From Caldithrix sp964532875 (GTDB lineage: Bacteria > Calditrichota > Calditrichia > Calditrichales > Calditrichaceae): a stretch of DNA of 46,613 nucleotides. The translations under genes were made by a program, and so were the position numbers. The stretch lies in assembly GCA_964532875.1 (NCBI GenBank), contig CAZHIZ010000008.1, positions 1 through 46,613 on the forward strand, in the 5' to 3' direction. This document shows, in pieces, positions 28,523 through 36,015 of the stretch. Numbering within the stretch: position 1 is the stretch's first letter; every line of letters begins with the position of its first letter. Under the pieces are notes generated by a model. The model saw nothing but the letters and a program-made list of their open reading frames with translations. It had not been told where the DNA came from and did no database searches.

Positions 28523-30043
28523 TTATTCCTCAACCTTGAAATTTTTCACAAAGCTTTCCAGAACCTGGTTCATTTTTTCTTTCCATTCGTCGCTAATCAC
28601 CTTCTTCTCCGTGATTTCCGTAAGCAACTCCGGATGCTTCATTTCCAGATGTTCGATGAATTCCGTCTCAAAGCGTTTGAGCACGCCCACAGGCAAAGAA
28701 TCCAAATAGCCGTTGGTTCCGGCGTAAATGATAGCGATCTGCTTTTCGAAGGGAACCGGTTTGTATTGGTCCTGCTTTAAAATTTCCACCAGCCGTTCAC
28801 CGCGACGTAACTGCTGCTGCGTGGCTTCATCCAAATCGGAGCCGAATTTGGCAAATGCTTCCATTTCCCGGTATTGAGCCAAATCAAGGCGCAAGCGACC
28901 GGCCACTTGTTTCATGGCCTTAATTTGAGCATTACCGCCCACGCGAGAAACGGAAATACCGACATTAATGGCCGGACGCACACCGGAATAGAACAAGCCC
29001 GATTCCAGAAAAATCTGTCCGTCCGTAATGGAAATTACGTTGGTCGGAATGTAAGCCGAAATGTCACCGGCCTGCGTTTCGATAATGGGCAAAGCCGTTA
29101 ACGAACCGCCGCCTTCTTCGTCGCTTAATTTGGCCGCCCGCTCCAACAAACGCGAGTGCAAATAAAACACATCACCGGGATAGGCTTCACGACCCGGGGG
29201 ACGGCGCAACAGCAAGGAAACCTGACGATAGGCCCAGGCATGCTTGGTTAAATCGTCGTACACGACCAGAGCATGGCGGCCACTATCGCGGAAATATTCG
29301 CCGATGGCTGCTCCGGCATAGGGAGCGATGTACTGCAAGGGAGCGGGCTCGCTGGCCGTGGCCGAAACGACGATGGTGTAATCCATGGCGCCGTGTTCTT
29401 CAAAGGTTTTAATCACTCTGGCCACCGTCGAGGCTTTTTGCCCGATTGCCACATAAATACAAATGACGTCCTGGCCTTTTTGATTGATAATCGTATCCAG
29501 CACCACCGCTGTTTTACCGGTCTGGCGGTCACCGATGATCAATTCGCGTTGCCCCCGACCGATGGGAATCATGGCATCGATGGCCTTAATACCCGTAGCC
29601 AAAGGTTCCTTTACCGGTTGCCGGTAAATAACGCCGGGCGCCTTCCGCTCCAACTTCATTGCCGTCGTCGTCTCGATCTTGCCTTTGCCGTCCAAAGGCA
29701 GCCCCAGAGGATCGACCACACGCCCGATCATGGCTTCACCGACCGGAATCTCCATTACGCGACCGGTACGCCGCACCTGATCGCCTTCTTTAATCAGCGT
29801 ATCTTCGCCGAACAGAATGGCACCCACATTGTCTTCTTCCAAATTGAGCACCAACCCCATCACGTCATGGGGAAATTCGACCAGCTCGCCAGCCATTACG
29901 TTTTTCAGCCCATAAATACGCGCAATACCATCACCAACCTGAAGAACCGTACCAACTTCATAAACATCCGTTTCTTTCTGAAATTCCTTCAGTTGTTTTT
30001 TTAGAATGGCCGATACTTCATCGGGTCTTACTGCATCACCCAT
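28523..30043 (-). CDS. atpA: ATP synthase alpha subunit
   Basis: Non-catalytic nucleotide-binding F1 subunit, 506 aa. Walker A GDRQTGKT is at residues 171-178. The family stretch PAINVGISVSRVGGNAQIKAMKQ, at about 365-387, carries the arginine finger region (SVSRVGG). The N-terminal helix that meets delta is intact. GAGGAAAA precedes the ATG and the gene starts 25 nt after atpH. Confidence 0.98.
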   Translation of the reverse strand: MGDAVRPDEVSAILKKQLKEFQKETDVYEVGTVLQVGDGIARIYGLKNVMAGELVEFPHDVMGLVLNLEEDNVGAILFGEDTLIKEGDQVRRTGRVMEIPVGEAMIGRVVDPLGLPLDGKGKIETTTAMKLERKAPGVIYRQPVKEPLATGIKAIDAMIPIGRGQRELIIGDRQTGKTAVVLDTIINQKGQDVICIYVAIGQKASTVARVIKTFEEHGAMDYTIVVSATASEPAPLQYIAPYAGAAIGEYFRDSGRHALVVYDDLTKHAWAYRQVSLLLRRPPGREAYPGDVFYLHSRLLERAAKLSDEEGGGSLTALPIIETQAGDISAYIPTNVISITDGQIFLESGLFYSGVRPAINVGISVSRVGGNAQIKAMKQVAGRLRLDLAQYREMEAFAKFGSDLDEATQQQLRRGERLVEILKQDQYKPVPFEKQIAIIYAGTNGYLDSLPVGVLKRFETEFIEHLEMKHPELLTEITEKKVISDEWKEKMNQVLESFVKNFKVEE

Positions 30044-30068
30044 TGAATTTTCCTCACCATGTTTAACA

Positions 30069-30602
30069 TTACCGAGCGCTTAATTTTTCACGCAGTTTGT
30101 TTAATTGCAGCCGAATGCTGTTATCGATCACCAAATCCTCAATGCGCACCACAAATCCGCCGATGATCTCCGGCTGAATTTTGGTTTGCAAAAGCACTGT
30201 TTTTCCAAGCATTTCTTCCAAATGTTTTTTAATCGTTTCGATCTGCTTTTTTTCCAGAGGAACCGCACTAATCAACTCACCTTCGAGAATTTTCCGATAG
30301 GATAGCAACATTTGCCGGAACTGATCAAGAACGGCCGGCAAAATGGCAATGCGTCGTTTTTCTGCTAACAATTCCAAGAACTGGAAAGTTAGGGTTTGAA
30401 TACGGTTCGCTAAAAGCTCACGAATGATTTCCTGCTTGGCCGATTCGCTAATCAAAGGATTGGCTAAAAACTCTCGAAAATCCGCACTTTCTTCAATCAC
30501 TTTGCGAATAAGCTCCATATCCGTTTCGATTTTTTCGAGAATACCGTGTTCCTGCGCCAGCTCAAACAAAGCTTTTGTGTATCTTTTGGCTACTCGGTTC
30601 AA
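30069..30602 (-). CDS. atpH: ATP synthase delta subunit (TTG start)
   Basis: Peripheral-stalk F1 subunit, 177 aa (OSCP type). The opening NRVAKRYTKALFELAQEHG and the ending PEIIGGFVVRIEDLVIDNSIRLQLNKL, positions about 144-170, are typical. The only usable start is TTG at 30602-30600. AAGGAA lies 8-9 nt upstream, and no in-frame ATG or GTG gives the full N-terminal helix. The rare start codon may lower translation relative to its neighbours. It follows atpF by 16 nt. Confidence 0.95.
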   Translation of the reverse strand: MNRVAKRYTKALFELAQEHGILEKIETDMELIRKVIEESADFREFLANPLISESAKQEIIRELLANRIQTLTFQFLELLAEKRRIAILPAVLDQFRQMLLSYRKILEGELISAVPLEKKQIETIKKHLEEMLGKTVLLQTKIQPEIIGGFVVRIEDLVIDNSIRLQLNKLREKLSAR

Positions 30603-30618
30603 TGCACACGTTCCTTAA

Positions 30619-31113
30619 TTAATTATTTACGTTTTTCGGCAGCGATTTGAGATACTCTTCAACAATCGCTTTTTGCTTTTTCTCATCCAAATTTTGCAAA
30701 ATGATTTTCTCGGCAGCGCCGACCGCCAAATCCGCAACTTCGGCCTTGAGAGAGGCTAAAGCGCTTTCTTTTTCATGGCGAATTTCAGCTTTGGCCTGCT
30801 CAATAAGCTTTTGCGATTCTTGACGTGCCTGCTCCAAAAGCTCCTGCCTTTTTTGGTCCGCCAATTCACGCGCTTCTTTTAGCAAGCGTTGCGCTTCGCT
30901 CTCGGCACTGGCCATCATTTCTTTGTGCTTTTCCAAAAGTTGCTGTGCCTCTTCGCGCTGCTTTTGCGCCTGCTCCAGATCTTCGCGAATCGTTTTTTCC
31001 CGATTATCAATGGCAGACAAAATCGGCTTTAACGCCACCTTATGAAGGATTACCAGGACAATTAAAAAGGTAATCCAGGTCCAAATGATCATTCCGGGGT
31101 CTAAATTTAACAT
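30619..31113 (-). CDS. atpF: ATP synthase b subunit
   Basis: Membrane-anchored peripheral stalk, 164 aa. One N-terminal helix (GMIIWTWITFLIVLVILHKV) is followed by the usual KPILSAIDNREKTIREDLEQA and a long uninterrupted coiled coil to the end. Only one b-type gene is present, so the stalk is probably a b homodimer. It starts 22 nt after atpE and precedes atpH. Confidence 0.96.
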   Translation of the reverse strand: MLNLDPGMIIWTWITFLIVLVILHKVALKPILSAIDNREKTIREDLEQAQKQREEAQQLLEKHKEMMASAESEAQRLLKEARELADQKRQELLEQARQESQKLIEQAKAEIRHEKESALASLKAEVADLAVGAAEKIILQNLDEKKQKAIVEEYLKSLPKNVNN

Positions 31114-31135
31114 TGGTAAATCCCCAACCCTTTAC

Positions 31136-31369
31136 TTATTTAACGGCCAGTAAGAAACACACAACCACGCCGAAAAGGGCGATACCTTCGATCATGGCTG
31201 CCGCAATAATCATTGTCGTACGAATCGCATTACCCGCTTCGGGTTGGCGCGCCGTGCCTTCGGAAGCCGAGGCGGCAATTTTACCAATTCCGTAACCTGC
31301 ACCGATTGAAACCAGTCCGGCACCTAAACCTGCTGCCAAATACGCTAAAGCTGTTGCCCAATTAGCCAT
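31136..31369 (-). CDS. atpE: ATP synthase c subunit (proton type)
   Basis: 77-aa rotor-ring subunit, a helical hairpin. Helix 1 has the glycine-rich packing motif (GAGYGIGK), the loop has ARQPEA, and helix 2 carries the ion-binding Glu61 (AMIEGIALFGV). The Na+-type ligands (a Gln in helix 1 and Ser/Thr right after the Glu) are absent: the residue after Glu61 is Gly. It is therefore predicted to translocate H+. AAGGAGG lies 7 nt before the ATG, the strongest ribosome site in the operon, as expected for a subunit needed in many copies. Confidence 0.97.
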   Translation of the reverse strand: MANWATALAYLAAGLGAGLVSIGAGYGIGKIAASASEGTARQPEAGNAIRTTMIIAAAMIEGIALFGVVVCFLLAVK

Positions 31370-31402
31370 TACAAAACCTCCTTAAATTTAGTTTTTAATG
31401 TA

Positions 31403-32254
31403 TTAATGTTCAGGATTAATGCTCATCCCGATAAACAAAGCCGATAATATGGTAAAAATATAGGCCTGAATCAAAGCCACCAACATTTCCAGAAAATAGT
31501 CAAATACACCGAAGCCCACCGAAACCGGTGAAACAAGGTACGATTTAAACATGATAATCAAACCCAAAAAAGCAAAAAGCACGATGTGCCCGGCAATCAT
31601 ATTGGCAAAAAGACGGATGGTCAGAGCAAAATGCTTGGCTATCAAACCCATCACTTCCACTAAAAACATTAACGGTGTGAGTAAAAGCGGCACACCGGCC
31701 GGCACCAACGATTTGTAATAACCGATTAATCCGTGTTCTTTGATGCCAAAATATTGCGTAGAGAAAAAGGTGATTAAAGCCAGCCCGGCCGTAACATTCA
31801 CATTGCCGGTCGGAGTGGAAAACAGAGGTATCAACCCCATTAAATTACTAATTAAAATAAAAAAGAAAAACGTTATCAATAACGGTGTAAACTTTTTACC
31901 GTGCTCCTCTCCCATGTTGGCTATGGCAATTTCATCGCGCACAAACAAAACGAAAATTTCCAACAAAGCGGCAAATCCCTTGGGAACCAACTTGTATTTT
32001 CGGTAGGATTTCAACGCCAGAACAAACATCAGAAAAACGATGGCCCCTGCAATCCACAACATCACCACATGATTGGTAATGGAAAGGTCAATCGTCATTC
32101 CTAAAAAATGAAAGGGAGGAATGTGCGGTAATTCGATTTTTAAGCCCGGAAAAACATGCCATTCGTGACTGTTTTGAACGTGATGTTGAATCCAGGCGCC
32201 GACATTTTCATTTGCAGCATGCGATAGGGTGTCCACTGAACTCATCGTAGCCAT
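31403..32254 (-). CDS. atpB: ATP synthase a subunit
   Basis: Stator half-channel protein of Fo, 283 aa with five or six membrane helices. The essential Arg214 is in TIRLFANMIAGH. ISNLMGLIPLFSTPTGNVNVT and the C-terminal VALIQAYIFTILSALFIGM are conserved. The first 60 residues are a His-rich polar extension (WIQHHVQNSHEWHVFP) before TM1, longer than in E. coli. AAGGAA lies upstream and the gene starts 6 nt after the AtpI-like gene. Confidence 0.97.
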   Translation of the reverse strand: MATMSSVDTLSHAANENVGAWIQHHVQNSHEWHVFPGLKIELPHIPPFHFLGMTIDLSITNHVVMLWIAGAIVFLMFVLALKSYRKYKLVPKGFAALLEIFVLFVRDEIAIANMGEEHGKKFTPLLITFFFFILISNLMGLIPLFSTPTGNVNVTAGLALITFFSTQYFGIKEHGLIGYYKSLVPAGVPLLLTPLMFLVEVMGLIAKHFALTIRLFANMIAGHIVLFAFLGLIIMFKSYLVSPVSVGFGVFDYFLEMLVALIQAYIFTILSALFIGMSINPEH

Positions 32255-32260
32255 TATGTG

Positions 32261-32641
32261 CTATTCCTTCCTCAGATAGCTATTGATTAACCATATTTCC
32301 CAAATTTGATACAAGACGTATAATATAAGTAAAGATATAATAAAAGTAAATTGATCAACCTCAAGAAATTTAACGATCAAAACAATTAAGGCAACCATCA
32401 ATAAAACCCGAATTCCCATACCACCGAAGAATGTTTTCATGAACGTTTTTTCTTCTTTTTCAATTGTCAACTTAATTGTGAAAAAAGCTGCAACGATATT
32501 TGCCGTGGCAATTATTCCCGAGTACCACAATCCTTTTATTTTTTCCATCCCGAAATCCATGGCAAGGGCTAACTGCCAGGCGACAAGGGAATAAAGCCCC
32601 AAAATAACCAGTAGACCGATAAAGAACGTTCGTGATTTCAT
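32261..32641 (-). CDS. AtpI-like membrane protein
   Basis: 126-aa protein with four predicted membrane helices (residues about 5-25, 40-60, 73-93 and 95-118), the same length and plan as ATP synthase subunit I. There is no strong motif, so the call rests on size, topology and place between atpZ and atpB. AtpI proteins help assemble the c-ring or carry Mg2+. It starts 2 nt after the atpZ stop with a weak ribosome site (AGTAGGC), suggesting coupled translation. Confidence 0.65.
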   Translation of the reverse strand: MKSRTFFIGLLVILGLYSLVAWQLALAMDFGMEKIKGLWYSGIIATANIVAAFFTIKLTIEKEEKTFMKTFFGGMGIRVLLMVALIVLIVKFLEVDQFTFIISLLILYVLYQIWEIWLINSYLRKE

Positions 32642-32643
32642 GC

Positions 32644-32895
32644 CTACTTTCGTTCGGATTCTTTAATAACTTTAATTAAATTATAAATTGATAAGCCGAA
32701 GCCCAAAAACACGCCGACTAACAGAAGGAGCGGACTGGTTTGCAATCTTTTATCCAGATAGTAACCCAAATAGCCTAAAATCAGAATACTGCCTATCATC
32801 ACATAGGCCATGTTCAAATAAGGCGCGGCCGCCTGAAAGGCCTTGTGAATGTCCAGAGCCGGCTTTTTTTTCGGTTTGGGATTATTTGCCGTCAT
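32644..32895 (-). CDS. atpZ: AtpZ/AtpI-family small membrane protein
   Basis: 83-aa protein with a basic N-terminal tail and two membrane helices. The pattern GYLGYYLDKRLQTSPLLLLVG (positions about 42-62), G-x-x-L-D then T-x-P then G-x-x-x-G, matches the AtpZ/ATPase gene 1 family that precedes F-type ATP synthase genes. AtpZ with AtpI has been linked to Mg2+/Ca2+ handling and rotor assembly. It overlaps the bactofilin gene by 14 nt. Confidence 0.8.
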   Translation of the reverse strand: MTANNPKPKKKPALDIHKAFQAAAPYLNMAYVMIGSILILGYLGYYLDKRLQTSPLLLLVGVFLGFGLSIYNLIKVIKESERK

Positions 32896-33286
32896 TTTTC
32901 TTTACGGTTTGATCTTTTGGACCAAGCGAGCTGCTGCTCACCCCCATATCGGACGTTCCCTGAAAGACCGCCCCTTCATCAATAATTAATTTACTGGCTT
33001 TTAATTCCCCGATAAGGCTGGATTTCGATTCCAACACCAACTTTTCTTTAATGAACAATTTGCCGTTTACTTTACCGCCGACAATAGCATTGGTCGCTTC
33101 CACTTCCCCTTCGACCTGTCCCGTTTCGCCGATGGTCAACGTATTTTTACAAATAATCTTACCCTTAATACGTCCGTCCACCCGTAAACTGCTTTCCGTT
33201 AATATTTCTCCGTTTATGACGGTACCCTTACCGATGAAGTTTAATTCGGTGGAACCGCTTTCCGTAACTGTCGATTTAAATGCCAT
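32882..33286 (-). CDS. Bactofilin (polymer-forming cytoskeletal protein)
   Basis: 134-aa cytoskeletal protein. The central region (about 15-110) is a right-handed beta-helix of short repeats with the bactofilin pattern (GTVINGEILTESSLRVDGRI, GKIICKNTLTIGETGQVEGEV, AIVGGKVNGKLFIKEKL, each in order). Short disordered tails flank it, the last Ser/Lys-rich. Bactofilins polymerise without nucleotides and often work with M23 peptidases or ParAB; both are encoded immediately upstream. GAGG lies before the ATG. It overlaps atpZ. Confidence 0.93.
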   Translation of the reverse strand: MAFKSTVTESGSTELNFIGKGTVINGEILTESSLRVDGRIKGKIICKNTLTIGETGQVEGEVEATNAIVGGKVNGKLFIKEKLVLESKSSLIGELKASKLIIDEGAVFQGTSDMGVSSSSLGPKDQTVKKNDGK

Positions 33287-33297
33287 ATCTACCTCGC

Positions 33298-34101
33298 CTA
33301 TTTCATTGAATCTTCGTTTAAATAATAAATGGGATTAACCGGTTTACCGTTATGCCAAATTTCATAATGCAGGTGCGGACCGGAAGTAATTTTTCCCGTA
33401 TTGCCCAGCAAAGCAATTATTTGTCCTTTTTTAACATGTTCCAGTTCACCGACCAAATTGACCTGATTGTGCTTGTAAATCGTGATGTAATTAAAAGCAT
33501 GTTCAATAACCAGCACATTGCCCCCGTCATCTGTCCAGCTTTCCATAACCACCACGCCATCGGCAGGAGCACGGATGGGCGTATTGGTTTGCGCAGCAAT
33601 GTCGATTCCCAGATGAGCATCGCTGAACAACGAGCTGGTTTCGAAGCCGCGTGCAATAAAGCCTTCCACGGGTATCAGCGATGGAATACTATTGAACAGA
33701 GTCCCCGTTTTTACGCGGTTCATGCTCTCAAAGTTGATCTCATTCAAAGGAACCGTATCCTTGCCGGTCGTTTCTTCCACTTTTACGTAGCCCTGAATGG
33801 AAGAACGGATTTTTTTCTCGTAGCTCTGTAAGGCCGTCAGCTCTTCCTTTAATTTGTCCACCTGCTTTAAACTTTTGATCAGTTTAAAATTTTCTTCCTT
33901 AAGGTGATTGTTTTGGATTAGTAACGATCCCAACTTCCAATAGGCAAAAAAACCGCCCGTAACCAAAATCAGGAATACGGCAAACAGAACAACGAGGAAG
34001 CGAAACGTCCCTATCCGTAACCGTAACGAGCGCGGTTCTTCTTTTCCATCCGGAATAATTAGAAAATTAATGTATTTTTTTTCAGGCTTGCGATGAGCCA
34101 T
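33298..34101 (-). CDS. M23 family metallopeptidase, membrane anchored
   Basis: 267-aa peptidoglycan endopeptidase. A basic cytoplasmic tail (1-33) is followed by one membrane helix (FLVVLFAVFLILVTGGFFAYW), a coiled coil (60-95) and a LytM/M23 domain (about 150-260). Zinc ligands are in HLGIDIAA (His, Asp) and GPHLHYEIW (His), and the catalytic His is in the same HLH motif, so it looks active. It starts 13 nt after parB and precedes bactofilin by 11 nt, the same pairing in which bactofilin localises an M23 enzyme in other bacteria. A cell-shape or division role is inferred. Confidence 0.92.
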   Translation of the reverse strand: MAHRKPEKKYINFLIIPDGKEEPRSLRLRIGTFRFLVVLFAVFLILVTGGFFAYWKLGSLLIQNNHLKEENFKLIKSLKQVDKLKEELTALQSYEKKIRSSIQGYVKVEETTGKDTVPLNEINFESMNRVKTGTLFNSIPSLIPVEGFIARGFETSSLFSDAHLGIDIAAQTNTPIRAPADGVVVMESWTDDGGNVLVIEHAFNYITIYKHNQVNLVGELEHVKKGQIIALLGNTGKITSGPHLHYEIWHNGKPVNPIYYLNEDSMK

Positions 34102-34114
34102 GAAGTCACCAACC

Positions 34115-34990
34115 TTAATCTTTCAAACGTTCGATAATTTCGTAAAGCCGATTTAAATCTTCTGGCGAATAAAATTCGATTTCAATACTGCCGCCGTCTT
34201 TGCGCGATCGGATGGAAACTTTCGTGCCGAAAATTTCACGCAGTTCGGCTTCCATTTTTTGAATGAAAACGGACCGTTTTGGTTTAGCTGCCTTTAGTTT
34301 ACTCTCCCCTTCTTCACCCAACTCGCGCACCATTTGTTCCACTTTGCGCACCGATAATTTATTGCGCAGCACTTTTTGCCACACTTTTTCCTGAATATGC
34401 GCATCTTCAATGGAAAGCAAGGCACGGGCATGCCCCATGGAAATCTCTTCGTTCTTCACGCTTTGCTGAATTTTTTCCGGTAATTTTAAAAGGCGCAAAA
34501 AGTTGGTGATGGTGGTTCGATCCTTTCCGATCTTTTTGGCAACCTCTTCCTGTGTCAAATTACATTCGTCGATGAGACGCTGAAAAGCCTGGGCCTGCTC
34601 GATGGCATTCAAATGATCACGCTGCACATTCTCGATGAGCGCCAACTCCAGCATCTCTTCCTTACCGTCCACCTTAATAATGTAAGCCGGAACGGTCCGG
34701 TAACCTAAATCGGTTACCGCACGCAAGCGCCGTTCACCGGCAATCAGTTCGTAATAATTATCGACCTGACGCACGGTTATGGGCTGAATGATGCCGTTTT
34801 CCTGAATTGATTTTTTCAATTCTTCTAATTTTACGGGATCAAAATCTTGCCTGGGTTGGTAAGGATTGGGGCGAATTTTGGCCACTTCAATATCCGTGAG
34901 CACACCCTCTTTGGATGCGCTTTGCGGCGTTTCTTCTTTTTCCGGAATCAGGGCACTAAGCCCGCGACCTAATCTACTTGTTTTCTTCAC
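34115..34990 (-). CDS. parB: Chromosome partitioning protein ParB
   Basis: CTP-dependent DNA clamp that loads at parS, about 291 aa. After RLGRGLSALIP come the conserved box I (KIRPNPYQPRQDFD), the arginine patch GERRLRA, a helix-turn-helix (TQEEVAKKIGKDRTTITNFLRLL) and a C-terminal dimer domain. The start is GTG at 34990, or TTG at 34993 with one extra residue; both are served by GAGG 6-9 nt upstream. The gene overlaps the parA end by about 17 nt. No parS was seen in the window. Confidence 0.95.
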   Translation of the reverse strand: MKKTSRLGRGLSALIPEKEETPQSASKEGVLTDIEVAKIRPNPYQPRQDFDPVKLEELKKSIQENGIIQPITVRQVDNYYELIAGERRLRAVTDLGYRTVPAYIIKVDGKEEMLELALIENVQRDHLNAIEQAQAFQRLIDECNLTQEEVAKKIGKDRTTITNFLRLLKLPEKIQQSVKNEEISMGHARALLSIEDAHIQEKVWQKVLRNKLSVRKVEQMVRELGEEGESKLKAAKPKRSVFIQKMEAELREIFGTKVSIRSRKDGGSIEIEFYSPEDLNRLYEIIERLKD

Positions 34991-35741
34991 CAATTACTTC
35001 CTCTGCAAGACTAATATAATCCTGACTTCCCACGCAAACCGCATCGTACATAATGATGGGCTTACCAAAACTGGGGGCTTCTCCCAAACGCACATTACGA
35101 TGAATCACCGTTTTGTACACTTTCTCTTTAAAATAGTCCCGTACTTCCTGAGCAACCTGATTGCACAAATTCAGGCGGTTATCGAACATGGTTAATAATA
35201 CCCCTTCGATAGCCAAATTGGGGTTCAAATTTTTCTGCACCAGATGCACCGTATTCAATAGTTGCGAAAGACCTTCCAGGGCGTAATATTCGCACTGAAT
35301 CGGAATGAGAACCGAATCGGCAGCCGTCAGAGCGTTTAAAGTCAACAACCCCAAAGACGGCGGACAATCCACGAAAATATAGTCGTATTTGTCCTTGACG
35401 GCACTCAATTTTTCTTTTAACCGATGCTCCCTTTTGGGGACATCCACCATTTCTACTTCGGCACCGACCAGGCGAATGTGAGAAGGTACCAATTCCAAAA
35501 AAGGAACATTGGTTTTGGTAATAACCTCTTCGATTGCCAAATTATCCATCAAAAGTTCATACGTTGAATAATTCTGTTCATCGGGGATAATCCCTAACCC
35601 GCTGGTGGCATTCGCTTGCGGATCAATATCGACCAACAACACGCTTTTTTCGGCGATGGCGATGCAACTGGCTAAATTAATGGCCGTCGTAGTTTTACCG
35701 ACTCCGCCTTTTTGATTGGTAATTGTGATTATTTTGCCCAT
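34974..35741 (-). CDS. parA: Chromosome partitioning ATPase ParA
   Basis: 255-aa P-loop ATPase (Soj type). The deviant Walker A motif KGGVGKTTT is at about 10-18, DIDPQANAT follows, and DCPPSLGLLTLNAL is Walker B. There is no N-terminal DNA-binding domain, so it is the chromosomal type. It moves ParB-parS complexes along the nucleoid. First gene of the run parA-parB-M23-bactofilin-atp, with AAAGG just before the ATG and a promoter 45-75 nt upstream, divergent from the PPIase gene. Confidence 0.97.
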   Translation of the reverse strand: MGKIITITNQKGGVGKTTTAINLASCIAIAEKSVLLVDIDPQANATSGLGIIPDEQNYSTYELLMDNLAIEEVITKTNVPFLELVPSHIRLVGAEVEMVDVPKREHRLKEKLSAVKDKYDYIFVDCPPSLGLLTLNALTAADSVLIPIQCEYYALEGLSQLLNTVHLVQKNLNPNLAIEGVLLTMFDNRLNLCNQVAQEVRDYFKEKVYKTVIHRNVRLGEAPSFGKPIIMYDAVCVGSQDYISLAEEVIGEENK

Positions 35742-35787
35742 AAACCTTTAATCCGTTTCCTAATTATTAAGATTAAATCATTTAGGC

Positions 35788-35816
35788 AATTTAATCCACA
35801 GGATAAATCAAATCAA
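35788..35816 (-). promoter_or_regulatory. Putative promoter of parAB and following genes
   Basis: TTGATT, a 17-nt spacer and TAAATT on the minus strand, with the parA ATG about 47 nt past the -10. It is in the 274-bp divergent gap and could feed the whole parA-to-atpC run. Confidence 0.5.
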
Positions 35817-35939
35817 GACAATTTTGGCGCAAGCAAATTTCTCTATGATTAAACCGGCCTTTGACCCAATTCTCCACACATAGCGGACATTTTTTAAAGC
35901 CGTAAATAGTAACAAGAAACATTTTTAGGTGTTTGTAAG

Positions 35940-35968
35940 TTGAATTTAACGTTTTGAACAATTATATT
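35940..35968 (+). promoter_or_regulatory. Putative promoter of the PPIase gene
   Basis: TTGAAT, 17-nt spacer, TATATT on the plus strand, with the ATG about 48 nt past the -10. The strongest -10 match in the window. Confidence 0.55.
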
Positions 35969-36015
35969 TCCATGCTTATTTACAATATTAAACAAGGTTA
36001 GGAGATTTCGGCCTT

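Noticed and set aside
35860..35885. DnaA-box-like TTCTCCACA and origin of replication near parA
   Set aside because: Only one imperfect site and no AT-rich unwinding region or cluster of boxes. parAB often lies near the origin, but no origin is supported here.
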